Made by a program: the position numbers and the translations under genes
Shown: positions 10,330 to 21,745 of the stretch, piece after piece
Layout of the letters: every line of letters begins with the position of its first letter
Numbering within the stretch: position 1 is the first letter of the stretch
Origin: Portulaca oleracea
Lineage: Eukaryota > Streptophyta > Magnoliopsida > Caryophyllales > Portulacaceae
Assembly: GCA_029582165.1 (NCBI GenBank)
Contig: CM055868.1
Location: 22,269,891-22,333,890 of the forward strand
Length of the DNA stretch: 64,000 bases
Direction: 5' to 3'
Notes under the pieces: generated by a model
Told to the model about the DNA's origin: nothing
The model's database searches: none
The model's input: the letters and a program-made list of their open reading frames with translations, nothing else

Positions 10330-12060
10330 TATAGGGCAAGGACGTTGCTTAAACAATCCTCCTTTATTCAGAGGATCAAACTTTGCACACTGGAAGAAGC
10401 GGTTGAGGACATTCATCATGGATCAAGACTATGACCTTTGGGACAGAATTGAGAATTGAGACTTTGTCCCCATGATCACTGTTAGAGAAATCACGAAACC
10501 CAAAGATAGATCCAAGTATTCTGCCAAAGAGGCAGAAAAGGCGGATAAAAATGTCAAAGCATTACATATCCTTTATTGTGGACTTGATTCTAATGAGTTT
10601 GAATTTATCTCTGGTTGTGATACAGCTAAACAGGTGTGGGATACCTTAGTAACCACATATGAAGGATGAGCCATGTTCAAAGAATAAGGCGTGACAACTA
10701 TGTCAAGCACTATGAATCCTTCAAAATGAAGAATGGAGAATCCGTCAAGGACATGTACAAACGATTCACTGTCATAGTCAATAAACTCAAGTCCTTGGGG
10801 AAAACCTACTCCAATGAAGAAAAAGTTCACAAGTTCCTCAGATGTCTTACAAGAAAGAAATGGGAATCAAAGGTCACTATAATATAGGAAGTTCACAATG
10901 TGGAAACTCTCCAAGTAGATGACCTCATTGGAAAGCTTCTTGCTCACGAAATGCGTCTCCGGGAAGAGCAAAATGAAAAGGAATACGTAGCCCATAAGGA
11001 CATCTATGGTCCTAAAGACAATGATAAGAACCAGATCTTAGCATTGATGGCCAAGGATCTCAAGAAATGATGCAAGAAAAGTCATACCTCTAGAGGACCT
11101 TCATCCAAACGAATCAACCAAAGAGGTAATGACTCATCTAATAATAGAACTAACATATTCTCTCTTTTTTTTTTTTTGTGGTGACCCAGATCACTTGATC
11201 AAGGACTGTCCCTACCATAGAAAGAACAAAGAAAAGAGAAATCACATGGCCTTGATGGCCATTGGAGTGATGATGAGGAAACTACTAGTCATTGCATCAT
11301 GAGAAAAAACACCAACGACACAGAGGAAGTTGGTGCAGCCAATGATGACTATGTGGACAGTGACAAGGATGAATCAAGGGAGGTAACTTTTGATGATCTC
11401 CTCACTTATCCTAAAAAGTACTTGGGAAAATGCCTTTTAAATTTTGCAGGATGGGAGACCAAGCATTTAAATGAGATGAGGTCACTAAAAAGAAATCAAC
11501 AAAGGCATGAAATAGTCCAATGAGAAATTGGAGAAATTATGTGAAGGGCTTACCTCCAGGGTCGACATTCTCAAAGCTGAAATACAAGACCTCAAGACCA
11601 ACCTTGATGATTGTCACGAGTCTCTGGCTAAGGCAACCAAGCAACAAGAAAACCTTGGAAAGTGGCATAAAAGTCCTTCCCCTGTTAAGCAGCGAAACTG
11701 TCGTCAAGGACATTCTGTCTCGCAAGGACCAGCCATCAGAACCAGGCACCAAGGATGACACAAGGACCTTAATGAGCAGTACCAAGGCCACAGATTTCAC
11801 GCGTGGCACGAAGAACGATACAACTATCTTGGGACAAGATATCAAGGTCATTCATCTCTTCCCAAAAGCAAATATGGCAAATCTCACTACTTCAACCATT
11901 ATCGTTCTAAAATTGTAAAAGTTTGGGTTCCAAAAGGAACAAGACCTCCTAACATGGTTGTTACTAGTAGTCAAGAACCTAAATTTAATGTCAATTATGG
12001 CTTGAGGAAGGGTGTCAGAAATTTTTGCAGGTATATTCAGCATCCAGGAGAGTGAATGCT
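10330..12060 (+). pseudogene. J gag (degenerate)
   Basis: Fragments in shifting frames: PPLFRGSNFAHWKKRL (about 10355), the UBN2/Gag-like stretch AKQVWDTLVTTYEG (about 10625), YVKHYESFKMKNGESVKDMY (about 10700), then a zinc knuckle CGDPDHLIKDCP after a poly-T slippage run near 11160-11180, a charged coiled-coil region (LEKLCEGLTSRVDILKAEIQ, about 11525) and a tail ending KIVKVWVPKGT (about 11915). Stops and frameshifts occur at about 10457, 10669, 10885, 11070 and 11520. Capsid protein if intact. No pol follows. Confidence 0.75.
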
Positions 12061-12310
12061 TAAGGGAGCCTGGAGTAATCAAGGACATTACTTACATCAG
12101 CAATAAGAACCCCTCAAGGACCTTGGCCGACCTAGGATCAAGAACCTTGACAAATGGATCTACTCAAATAAGTAGTATTATTGATTATTTTTATGGAACA
12201 TATTGAGGGGGAGCACCCTCTCTTAGGACTAACAAGTTTATTAAGTCTTGCAGATTATTGGAGATGATTAAAACATTAAGGGAGAATTCTCTAGACTTTT
12301 TGATAAAAGT

Positions 12311-12367
12311 CAAAAAGGGGGAGAAGTGGTGTAAATGAATTTTGCCTTTCATCAAAAAGGGGGAGAT
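12311..12367 (+). other. J polypurine tracts
   Basis: AAAAAGGGGGAGAT directly before the 3' LTR at 12368, and a second copy AAAAAGGGGGAGAAG about 45 bp upstream (12312-12326). The last one is the likely plus-strand primer. Confidence 0.75.
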
Positions 12368-13336
12368 TGTCAGAACCCCTCAAGGATGTTACCTTAGTGA
12401 CTGGATCGGTTTTGAATAAAAGCCAAAATTCATATAGCTAGAAAAGCTGTGATACGAAAGAGGCTGAAGGACATTTACGTCAAGAGGCTGAAGGACATTT
12501 ACGTCAAGCATCTCAAGGACGTTCATGTCAAGCACGAAAGACAAAAAGAGCAAAGAAACAGGGAAGTTAATTCTGGAAACTGAGTCATCTGATTCTCTTT
12601 GTCCATTCTCTAACCAGACTAATTTGATTGCTCTATATGCATTGTAGGAAACAATCGAGCAAGAGTTTGGAAAGAAAAACAAGATCTTTGAATCCGGAAA
12701 TCTTGCACAAAATGAAGCAAATCTGGAAAACTCAAAAAGGAAGGAAGATTTCGTCCAGAGGAAAGTAGAAGCAAATCGGAGCAAGGGGGATCCTTTCTTC
12801 GACGGACACAAACAGCAACCATCACACATAAATAGGAAAGACCAAGCACGAATTGAATTAACGGTTCCAAGTGAAGAAATCGGGTGTTACCAAAACAGAG
12901 GGTGCTCTGTTTTGAGTTATTTTCTTCGTGTAGAAAAGTTGTGTTCGGTGAGAAATTAGTGGTTGAGTGTAATCGATTCCTAGACGGACTTAGGATCGAT
13001 CGAGCTAAAATACCAAAGGTTGAATTTGGTGTGTGTTGTTTTCCAGAAAATAAGAAGCGTCCTTAAAGGCGCTTGGTTCTCTGCTGTAAACCTAAGGTCC
13101 TTCACCTTGGGTTATTCTGTGTACAACCTAAGGACATTCACCTTAGGTTGCTCTGCTTCATTCTATTTCAGTATAATAAAGGAACTTAGTCAGTTTATGC
13201 TTATTGTCCTTTATCATACTTCGGCATTATATTGAATCTTAATCTAACTAGATTAAGAACCTAACGTCATTTACAAGTTGATTATTTGTGCAGAGAATTT
13301 CATAACCCTATTCACCCCCCCTCCAGGGTTCTTTCA
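12368..13336 (+). repeat. J 3' LTR
   Basis: TGTCAGAACCCCTCAAGG...TTCTTTCA. The intact 5' terminus here shows what the 5' LTR has lost. The CAACCTAAG/CTTAGGTTG hairpin is conserved at 13124-13150. Confidence 0.9.
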
Positions 13337-15068
13337 AAGGAGATATTTGTTACTGCAGGTTCTAGATGCAAGGGTACTTGGCTTTGAGCAGTTGAAAGCG
13401 TTGTACAAAGAAGATGAGGATTTTGGTGAGATTTTCCAGAAGTGCCAAGAACACCCACAGAGTCTGTATCATATAGACCAAGGGTTTCTTTTCAAGGGAG
13501 CAAGATTGTGCATACCTAAGAGCAGTTTCAGGGAGTTACTACTCTCAGAAATCCATGGAGGATGTTTAGCAGGTCACTTTGGCATTGAGAAAACCCTTCT
13601 CATGCTAAAAGAGCACTACTGTTGGCTCAAAATGAGAAAAGATGTGGAGCACTAGGTTAAAAGGGGTGCAGTGTGTCAAGTAGCAAAGAGCCACAACCTA
13701 TCTCAAGGGCTGTACACTCCATTGCCAGTCCCAACAAGCCCCTGGAAAGATGTGAGCCTGGATTTCATAGTTGGTCTGCCAAGATCACAAAGGGGAAAAG
13801 ATTCTGTGATGGTGGTGGTAGACAGATTCAGTAAAATGGCACATTTTGTTACATGGCATACAACCAATGATGCAGTAAGGGTAGCTGAGCTATACTTCCA
13901 AGAACTAGTGAGACTTTATGGAATCCCTAAAAGCATGGTGTCTGATAGGGATGCCAAATTCTTGAGTCATTTTTGGGTGACTCTCTGGAAGAAGTTAGGC
14001 ACAAAGCTCAAATACAGCACAACATGCCATCCACAGACTAATGGACAGACAGAGGTGACCAACAGGACACTAGGAACTCTATTGAGATCACTAATAAACA
14101 CAAATAAAACAGGATGTGACACCCTTTTGCCCCATGCTGAATTTGCATTCAATAGAGCCCCTTAAAAGGAAACTGACATTTCCCCATTTCAGGTGGTATA
14201 TGGGAAAAATCCTATCACTCATTTGGATTTATCTCCACTAACAAATTCTGTAAAGTTCAGTTATGAAGCAGGTACACATGCAGAGAAGATTAAGAAGCTT
14301 TATCAGCAGGTTAGAGAGAAAATCATCAAGTATACTGAGCAAACAACTACTTCAGCCAACAAGAACAAGAGAAATTTAGTTTTCTAGCCAGGAGACCTAG
14401 TGTAGATACACCTGAGGAAGGACAGGTTCCCAGCAAAGAGGAAAGGAAAGCTCGTTCCAAGAGCAGATGGCCCATTTGAAGTACTGAAAAAAATAGGAGA
14501 CAATGCCTACAAATTGGATCTTTCAGAAGACTATGGAGAGAATGCTACTTTCAACACAGCAGATTTAAGGCCCTACTTTCCAGCACATGAAGACCTCCCA
14601 AGTTTGAGGACAAACATTCCTCAACCTAGGGAGGATGATGGAGACCATCCAGCAAGTCCAGCAACAACTCAAGTGTCACCAGCCAGTTTAGATCAGGAGG
14701 AGGAAGATGATTCAGCAACAGCAATAACACGAGCAACTTCTTCATCATCTTCATCACCCAAGATAGATCAGGAAGCAGCTTCAGCACCAGTAATAACAGC
14801 CACAAGCCTTGCTAAACCACACTCAGCAAATATTGGAACATTTCCAGCAGAAACAGCAGGCTTCCATCCAGCTCAACAACAGTTCAGGAGTTCTACAACA
14901 ACCACCAGCCCACCAACTTCATCAATCAAGACTTGCTACACCTTTGTAAGGCATGTCCTGGCTATCATAGCCAGTCATCCCACCAACATTGGCCATCCAG
15001 GTCAATTTCAGTTCCCAGCACAAACAGTCCAAGTAGGCCTCTTTCTCAATTCTGTATCTATGAATTGA
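13337..15068 (+). pseudogene. D integrase and C-terminal extension into the 3' LTR
   Basis: Resumes with LLLQVLDARVLGFEQLK, then the zinc-binding H-H-C-C region (EIHGGCLAGHFG), the catalytic core with [11 protein letters not shown] (first Asp), SDRDAKF (second Asp) and [11 protein letters not shown] (Glu), and the C-terminal GDNAYKLDL domain. After [13 protein letters not shown] the frame crosses the LTR boundary at 14636 and stays open to 15068, about 144 codons of Ser/Thr/Ala-rich sequence. I see no classical chromodomain. Stops at 13653, 14163, 14385 and 14403. Integrates cDNA when intact. Confidence 0.85.
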
Positions 15069-15999
15069 GTGAGATTCAGCACATGTTCCTTAGGATTTTT
15101 TTGTTCCTTGACATGCATTTTCTAAGGGAAAGTCAAGTCCCTGCATGATCGAGTAAGAAAACATCAAGTTACAGGCACCAGAACAAGCAACCTTCAAGGT
15201 TGTCTGTTATCAGTTTTTCCAGAATCCTAGTCCTGTGGCTAACTTATTTTGATGTAACTACAATGAGGGTTAACTAAATCTTTTCCAGCCTTCCTTAAGC
15301 TATTGAGGTTATGTCTAGCTTAAGAAAGCCCAGGAAAGTTACTGAGATAACTCAATTTTACCCCCTAGCTAGGAAAGGCTCTGATTGGCTGAATTTGCCA
15401 ACCCTTGGGAGTTTGGTCCAATCAGAAGCAAGCTTTGTTTTTCTTTTAATTTTCAATTGTATCCGGATGATATTAGCTAGACTAAGATGTAATATGATGT
15501 ATTTAGTTTAGTTCTATAGCTAGCTTAGAAGGGAGATTAGCAGGTTGCTTAAATTAAGTGACTCTAATCAAACTGCTTTAGATTAGCTATATATAGTGAT
15601 GTATTAAGCTGCATAAGAACACAATCAGTGATATTTCAATAGCATTCTGAGTGCCAAAGTTGAGCCTCTCGTTTGTGAGTGTCATCAAACTCTCAATTGG
15701 TTAAATCTACTTCAGCATCCAGGAGCTGGCAAGCCTGGTGGTGTGTGTAGAGCTTGCTTGCTTTAATAGTGGTGAGTCTACATCTGTTGAGGTAACCAAG
15801 TCCCTGCCCTTGTGATCATTCTGTGGTGTGTCTGTATCAGATTGAACATAAGTCTATCCTTTTATTTCCTTATTGGGTTGTCATCCATTTCAGCTAATTG
15901 CATCCAATTAGCTTTGTTTTAAAACCTCAACTGCAAGTGTGATTCAGTGTGGTGTATTGTAAGTTCTATACTCTGATATTTGGGAGCTTGCATACATCA
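14636..15999 (+). repeat. D 3' LTR
   Basis: Pairs with 4650-6006; preceded by the purine-rich tract CCTAGGGAGGA. It encodes the pol extension in its first 430 bp and has the same TATA box (near 15587-15595). Confidence 0.9.
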
Positions 16000-17870
16000 A
16001 TAGTAAGAAGAACATTGATTAGATCACAAGGTGTGACTAACCATGCAAGGAGACTTCTTTGGGGCTTGATAGCAGTAGCCCCTATCTGAATTTGTACCAT
16101 GTTGGTTCCCTTCTTCTTTGCAATTAGTAAGACGCTTTGAGCATGAGTTTCCTTCTTGATTGTGCCCTTGGCGTGACAAATAGCTAGATTTCGAACCCTT
16201 AGATCAGTAATAGGGTTCACGTGATCCCTTGCAGAATAGGTCTCACGTTGCTAGGACTCTGATGAGCCCTCCTTCGTTGAGCTCTCATGCTGGATGACGA
16301 CAGGGAGCTCCTTTTCAATATTTTCGTGGTTAGGATTGACTTCCTTGTGTTCACTAAACTCAGGGTGTTCAATGATCATGAAAGATATGATCTTTGAATC
16401 ATTCCTTAGAGCCGTTGGTGATGTCTTTAGAGGAGCTAGGGTTACCTTCTCGTATTTCACCATCAATGTGTAGGTATTAGCTCTTCCATCATATGTAACA
16501 CTGTTGTCAAATAATCATGGTCTTCCAAGCAGAATATGACAGGCATCCATAGGTAGTACATCACACCAGATTGAATCTTAATAAGACTTTCCAATAGAAA
16601 AGCTTACCAAACAACATTGATTCACCTTTATACCCTTTCCTTGGTTGAGCCATTGAACAGTGTATGGCGATGGGTGAGGGCTTGTAGGGAGGCGTAGCTT
16701 GTTCACCATAGTAATCTAAACTGCGTTGGTACAACTTCCACCATCAATGATCAAAGAACAAACTTTTCCTTGCAGATCTTCAGGAACTGGAGAGCTATTC
16801 AGAACTCTCCTCATAACCAACATCTCTCCTTGATCTGGTTCTTCCACGATCTCTTCTTCAGATTCAGTATGATTGGCGTGGGCTTCTCTATCTACGTCCT
16901 CCAGTTCAGATTCAAAGAGAGCGTTTTGAAACTCCACAAGTGTGATGGCTCTCTTGTTAGGGCATTCAAAAGCAATGTGACTGAGCCCTTGACACCTGAA
17001 GCACCTTCTTTTATCCCTGGGTGGGACTGGGACAGATTTGGGAACCGTTTGGGGAGTAGGGTTAGGCGTTTTTGTGGCGGACGGATGGGAGTGGGTTTGG
17101 CTCTTTTGTGGAGTGTATGTTTGAGGCGAATAGGGGGCTCTTTGTGAACTAGGGTTCCTGTTTGGCGCCTCTTTGCCTCTTCTTTTCTTTTGCTGTTCCA
17201 CTTTGTTAGCCAAAGTACTCAATTCATCAAGACTTTCATAAGGTTGAAGTTCAACAACATACCTTATGTTTTTATTCAAACCAGCAAGGTACCTCACAAG
17301 AGTTTGAGGTTCATCTTCTTTCAGATCACACCTCCAGAGTAGGTGTTCGAATGCCTCGGAGCACTCTTCCACGCTTTTAGACCCTTGTGATAGTTGTTGT
17401 AGTTTGAAGTAGTTATCCTTGAAGTAGTTCACAAGAAGAAACTTGGAGTGGAGTTTCTTGTTCATCTTTTCGTAAGAACGGATCTTTCCTTTCCCGGCAT
17501 GCTGTCTCTTCTTCTGTAGGTTAGTCCACCAAATACTAGCATGCTATCGCAGTTTAAGAGCAATGTACTTCACTTTCTTGTCATCAGCAATGTCTTTCAA
17601 ATCAAACACTCTTTCAACAGTTTGAATCCAATCAAGAAAAATTTCAGGATCAAGATTACCGTCGAATTTAGGAATACCGACTTTGAAATCGAGCCTTTCT
17701 TCTCTTGGTGCACGCCTAGATTGACAAGACCTCCGAGTTGAGCTCACATTGGGGACGTCCTGGTCTTCAATTTCCCGGGGTGTCCTGAATTGCAGATTCA
17801 TGTATCGCTTTAGCTGATAAGTGAGATAAGTTACTCTTTCTTCCAGTTCAGCCTTTTTGGATTTGATTCA
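16000..17870 (-). pseudogene. Element E gag-protease (minus strand), no pol
   Basis: Reading from 17870 down: capsid fragments KFDGNLDPEIFLDWIQTVER (about 17700) and YFKDNYFKLQQLSQGSKSVEE (about 17400), a Pro/Ser-rich linker, zinc knuckle CFRCQGLSHIAFEC (about 16960-17000), protease region with CSLIIDGGSCTNAV (about 16730) and MDACHILLGRPW (about 16540). Stops and small indels occur near 17540, 17470, 16715, 16580 and 16250. Similarity to D Gag is clear but distant. After about 16005 the element would continue at 4649, where only the polyprotein tail is left, so RT, RNase H and integrase are absent. Confidence 0.8.
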
Positions 17871-17940
17871 TGTTTGGATTTGAAGGTTATATGTTTAGGC
17901 TGTTTCTTGAGTTTAGGGTTGCACTTTGTGAGAATCTAGA

Positions 17941-17952
17941 GCTCTGATACCA
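17941..17952 (-). other. E primer binding site
   Basis: TGGTATCAGAGC on the minus strand, exact iMet complement, about 7 nt from the LTR end. Confidence 0.9.
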
Positions 17953-17959
17953 CTTTTCA

Positions 17960-18892
17960 TGTATAATGGGATCAAAGACTCGATCTTGATCGATTACAAA
18001 TCAATGTCAGGTGCAACCAATCTAGCATATGAGATGCATCGCGTGAGAATGGAGGAAAGAGAGGGGAGATTCATGTGAATACCAGGATCTGTGGAAGGCT
18101 TTTATGACGTGAGGTCTTTTGTGGGAGAAAAAAACAAGAAGGATTGATTCTTGGATGGATGGGGAAGAGGGTGACATGAAAGAGAGAGGGATGGAAAGTT
18201 TGTTTGGCGTGAGGCCTTTGTGAGGGAGAAAGATTGTATGGAGAGAAGGTAGGGGATTAGTTGGAGGAGAGAGAGGGTTTGTTATGGAGAGAGAGAGTTT
18301 GTTGGGGGTCTTTTGAGAGAGAGAGAGAGAGTGATTGACGTTTGAGGGAGAGGGAGTAGACGTTGGGAGGGTTTTAAAGCTTTGTGAGAGATTCTTGACT
18401 AGCCTTAGGGTTAACTAACTTGAGATAGAAGTAACCGGGATACTTCAAGGGATTCTATTCTTGATATAGAAACACCACAAGAAAGAAAACCCTATGGCTA
18501 ACTTAACCTTTATCCTAGTTATAGAAACACCTTTTAGGATCAGGGTTCAAGCTCTTCCTAAACCACTTGGTTGCCAAACCAAGATACAATAGAAGAGATC
18601 AAATGAGGTTCTCACGAAACACTTAAGCGGTAAGCTAAAAGCTTGATTCTATTCATGGTTGATCAACGACGTTGCCTTTGAAAGGATAAAAGCCTAGCAA
18701 TTTATACTAATACAGTCCTATATGGACTGGGACTCTCCTACTTAGCATGCAAGCCAAAGGGTTGTACTACTAGACGCCTAAGATAACTATCTCCTCCTTG
18801 GATTAGGACTCCTTATCCTAAGGGGAGTTAGTTATAACAACCTTATCCTAATAGGACTTGGCTTTCCTAATCCAAGATGGATTAGAGGTTTT
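17960..18892 (-). mobile_element. E 5' LTR, truncated at its start
   Basis: Ends (minus strand) in ...CCCATTATACA next to the primer site. It carries a GA-rich microsatellite zone (about 18180-18360, best run 18317-18332) and a TATA box (18698-18708). The first half of the LTR is missing: at 18893 sequence changes abruptly to a D-family LTR in the opposite orientation. Confidence 0.75.
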
Positions 18893-19482
18893 GGTCCAAT
18901 CAGAAGCCAGCTTTGTTTTCCTTTTGTTTTTTAATTGTATCCAGGTAAGTTAGATAGTATAAGATGTAATGTAATGTATTTACTTAAGTTCAACAAGCTT
19001 AGGATTAGTAAGGGAGATTAGTAGGTTAGTTATAATTAAGGGCCTTTAATCAAACTATTTAGGATTAGCTATATATAGCAATGTAACAACCAACATGCAA
19101 ACTAAATAGTTATTTTCAATAGCATCTTGAGTGCCTTTGTTGAGCCTCTCGTTTGTGAGTGACAATAAACTCTTATTGTGGTTGAATCTACTTCAGTATC
19201 TAGGATTGGATTCCTAGTGGTGTGTGTAGAGCTCGATTGCTTCTGTGGTGGTGTGTCTTTATCCACTGAGGTAATCAAGTCTTTGCCCTTGTGTTTCAGT
19301 GTATGGTGTGTATGTTTTAGAGTGAATACAAGTCTATCCTTTTCATTCCCTATAATTGGTTTGTCATCTATTCCAGCTAATTGCATTCAATTAACTTTGT
19401 TTTAAGTCATCAGAAGGTATGTGTGATCTGTGTGGTGTATTGTAAGGTCAACACTCTGATCTTTGTGGCCTTGCACACATCA
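18893..19482 (+). mobile_element. D-family LTR fragment (last 590 bp)
   Basis: Matches D LTR from TGGTCCAATCAGAAGC to the terminus GCACACATCA. Its right end abuts the C-terminal integrase coding sequence of F, so it was probably an insertion in F. The left side is fused to the broken E LTR. Diverged from both D LTRs by many substitutions. Confidence 0.75.
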
Positions 19483-20618
19483 TTGTAGGCGTTATCTCCA
19501 ATTCTTTCCAAGACTTCAAATATACCATCAACTTTAGGAACCAGCTTTCCTTTCCTCTTAGAGGGAAACCTCTTCTTCTTCAAGTGCACCCATACTAGAT
19601 CTCCTGGCTGGAATATAACTTTCTTCCTCTTCTTGTTAGCTAAGCTTGAAGTTTGCTGAGTATACTTAGTTATTCTTGTCTTCACTTCCTCATGTAGCTT
19701 TTGTATCTCTTGAGCTCTGTTACTTGCTTCATGACTGAATCTCATAGTTGTAGTGATGGGCGTCAGATCCATAGGCGTGATAGGATTTCTTCCATATACC
19801 ACTTGAAAGGGTGAACGTCCCGTTGCTTGCTAGGGGCACGGTTGAAAGCAAATTTCGCGTTTAGGAGTAATGTATCCCATCCCTTCTTGTCTTTATTCAA
19901 CAAAGACCTTAGTAAGGTACCAAGGGTCCTATTGGTGACTTCGGTTTGCCCATCTGTTTGGGGGTGACATGTCGTGCTAAACATGAGCTTGGTACCTATC
20001 TTCTTCCATAGAGTAACCCAAAAGTGGCTGAGGAACTTAACATCGTTATCCGAAACCATGGTTTTTGGTATACCATGTAGTTTAACAATCTCCTGGAAGT
20101 ATAATTCAACAACTCTTACTGCATCGTAGGTAGTTTGACAAGGAACAAAGTGAGCCATCTTTGAAAAGCGATCAACTACCACCATGATAGAGTCTTTTCC
20201 TCGTTGAGTTCTTGGTATTCCAATGATGAAGTCGAGACTAATATCTTCCCAACGTCTTTATGGTATAGGTAGCGGTGTATATAATCCTTCGGGTAGTACA
20301 TGACTCTTGGATAGATTGCAAATAGAACAACGCTTCACTATATGCTTAACGTCTCTATTCATACGTGGCTAATAATAATGTTCCTTCAGCATGAGGTAGG
20401 TCTTCTAAATACCATAGTGTCCCGCAAGGCTTCCTCGATGAACTTCTAAGATAAGAAGCTCTCCAAGACTGCTTTTAGAAATACATAGTTGATTCCCATG
20501 GAATAAGAAACCACTCTTCACATGATAAGGGTTTTGGGGATGTTTCTTGCACGCTTCATAGACCTCCTTGAAATCTTCATCTCCAGCATATAACTGTTTG
20601 ATATGTTCAAGCCATAAT
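19483..20618 (-). pseudogene. Element F integrase (minus strand)
   Basis: CRM-like Ty3/gypsy integrase close to that of D. In order from 20618: LEHIKQLYAGDEDFKEVYEA, zinc-binding H-H-C-C region with CSIC, catalytic [39 protein letters not shown] and the C-terminal FQPGDLVWVHLKKKRFP and GDNAY, where the D-family LTR begins. Frame is broken by a stop after HYGI, a stop near 20262 and a frameshift near 19800. Confidence 0.85.
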
Positions 20619-20747
20619 TGTAACGCCTCGACCCCTCCGGGTCGCGGACATTACCGATAAGTGCTTCAAGGATCGCTGACTGGCCCCACAAATCACCACG
20701 AGTCTTTCATGCGTGCTTCATCCTCGCTCACACGCTGCCCGGAAAAA

Positions 20748-20811
20748 CTTCCAAGGAGGTCACCCATCCTTGGACTACTCCCAGCCAAGCACGCTTAACT
20801 GTGGAGTTCCT
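20748..20811 (-). ncRNA. 5S rRNA-like segment in Cassandra LTR (left copy)
   Basis: The minus strand reads AAGCGTGCTTGG, then GGATGGGTGACCTCCT, matching the box A and box C parts of the plant 5S internal promoter. A pol III promoter inside the LTR is characteristic. It is not a functional 5S gene because the rest of 5S is absent or degenerate. Confidence 0.85.
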
Positions 20812-21176
20812 AACAAATGAGCTACCATAAAAGAAGGTGCACCTTGGTGATATGAGTAGTCATTTCAATCCTTTTTAAGACACACTTTAACAACATATCC
20901 GGGGTGTTACAGTCACCCCCACTTCAGCACACAACGTCCTCGTTGTGCCACAATCCAATCCAGAATCTTTGCCCCACTAGGTGACTACCAATGGTTGTCC
21001 CGTCCACTAGCGCAGCTCACAGTCGCAGGTTCGTTTTGATACCATCTGTAACGCCCCGACCCCTCCGGGTCGCGGACATTACCAATAAGTGCTTCAAGGA
21101 TCACTAACTGGCCCTACAAATCACCACAAGTCTTTCCAGCGTGCTTCGTCCTCGCTCACACGCTGCCTGGAAAAAA

Positions 21177-21240
21177 TTTCCCAGGAGGTCACCCATCCTT
21201 AGACTACTTCCAGCCAAGCACGCTTAAATGCGGAGTGTCC
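21177..21240 (-). ncRNA. 5S rRNA-like segment in Cassandra LTR (right copy)
   Basis: Same segment as in the left LTR with a few substitutions (AAGCGTGCTTGG and GGATGGGTGACCTCCTGG retained). Just upstream on the minus strand the LTR has the perfect palindrome AAGGTGCACCTT. Confidence 0.85.
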
Positions 21241-21340
21241 AATGAATAAGCTACCATAAAAGAAGGTGCACCTTGGTGATATGAGTAGTCATTTCAATCC
21301 TTTTTAAGCAACACTTTAACCACATATCCGGGGTGTTACA

Positions 21341-21745
21341 CTAACACTCTCGAATCAAGGACATGAAGCAGTACATATCTTCTTGATAAGGCGTCTGCTG
21401 CTTTGTTCAAGTGTCCAGAGGTTTGTGTTGAACTACAAAGTGATATGCTTGCATATACTCGACCCACTTAGCATGGCGTTGGATTAGCTTGTGTTTCCCT
21501 TGGATATAATTCAATGCTTCATGATCACTGTGTAGAATGAATTCACTGCCAATAAGATAATGCCTCCAATGCTCCAGTGCTCAAATAATAGCATAGAATT
21601 CTTTGTTATAGGTATTGTACTTCTTCCTTGCATCATTGAGTTTGTCATTATAATAAGTCAAGGGTCGACCTTCTTGAGATAATACAGCTCCAATACCAAC
21701 TCCAGAGGTATCACACTCAACTTGAAACTTCTTGTCAAAGCTTGG
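21341..21745 (-). pseudogene. Element F RNase H fragment
   Basis: Contains [20 protein letters not shown] with the RNase H catalytic Asp, [21 protein letters not shown] and [21 protein letters not shown] frameshift separates this from DALSRRYVLLHVLDSRVL, which leads into the Cassandra insertion. RT and Gag of F are missing because an Athila-like LTR half starts at 21746. Confidence 0.85.

Larger units (their letters stand above)
9243..13336 (+). mobile_element. Element J: non-autonomous gag-only Copia element nested in D
   Basis: LTRs 9243-10246 and 12368-13336, iMet primer site, a Gag-like region and a PPT, but no protease, integrase, RT or RNase H in the 2.1 kb between LTRs. It inserted into D's RNase H end: the D frame breaks after DALS at 9242 and resumes at 13337. 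The first 8 or so bases of the 5' LTR (TGTCAGAA, present in the 3' copy) and the left target duplication seem deleted. The LTR end TTCACCCCCCCT...TCTTTCA, the PPT and the Gag style resemble SIRE/Tork-type Copia elements. This structure equals the TR-GAG class. Confidence 0.85.
4650..15999 (+). mobile_element. Element D: complete CRM-like Ty3/gypsy retrotransposon with a nested Copia insertion
   Basis: Two LTRs of about 1.36 kb (4650-6006, 14636-15999), an iMet-type primer site, gag-protease-RT-RNase H-integrase in one original frame, and a PPT. A 5-bp target-site duplication ATAGT flanks it exactly (4645-4649 and 16000-16004). D sits inside element E: left flank 4375-4649 and right flank 16000 onward are both E internal sequence on the minus strand. 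D is itself split by J at the RNase H/integrase boundary. The pol reading frame runs on into the 3' LTR, as reported for the CRM clade. Many in-frame stops make it inactive. Confidence 0.9.
20619..21340 (-). mobile_element. Cassandra TRIM with 5S rRNA-derived LTRs
   Basis: Two LTRs, 20619-20911 and 21047-21340, bounded by TGTAAC...GTTACA, with only 135 bp between them. On the minus strand the 5' LTR (right copy) is followed by GATGGTATCAAAACGAACC, an iMet-type primer site. The LTRs contain a 5S rRNA-like segment, the defining feature of Cassandra. It interrupts F between RNase H and integrase: F reads VLDSRVL before and GLEHIK after. The target duplication is decayed (GTTAG versus ATTAT on the minus strand). 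No coding capacity; mobilised in trans. Confidence 0.92.

Noticed and set aside
18180..18360. GA-rich zone as a possible GAGA regulatory element
   Set aside because: It behaves like a simple-sequence tract in the E LTR and is not matched at the other E-family LTRs, where this part is missing, so there is nothing to compare.
20748..21240. Two 5S rRNA genes
   Set aside because: Only the 5S promoter segments are conserved and they lie in LTRs with a primer site between them, as in Cassandra.
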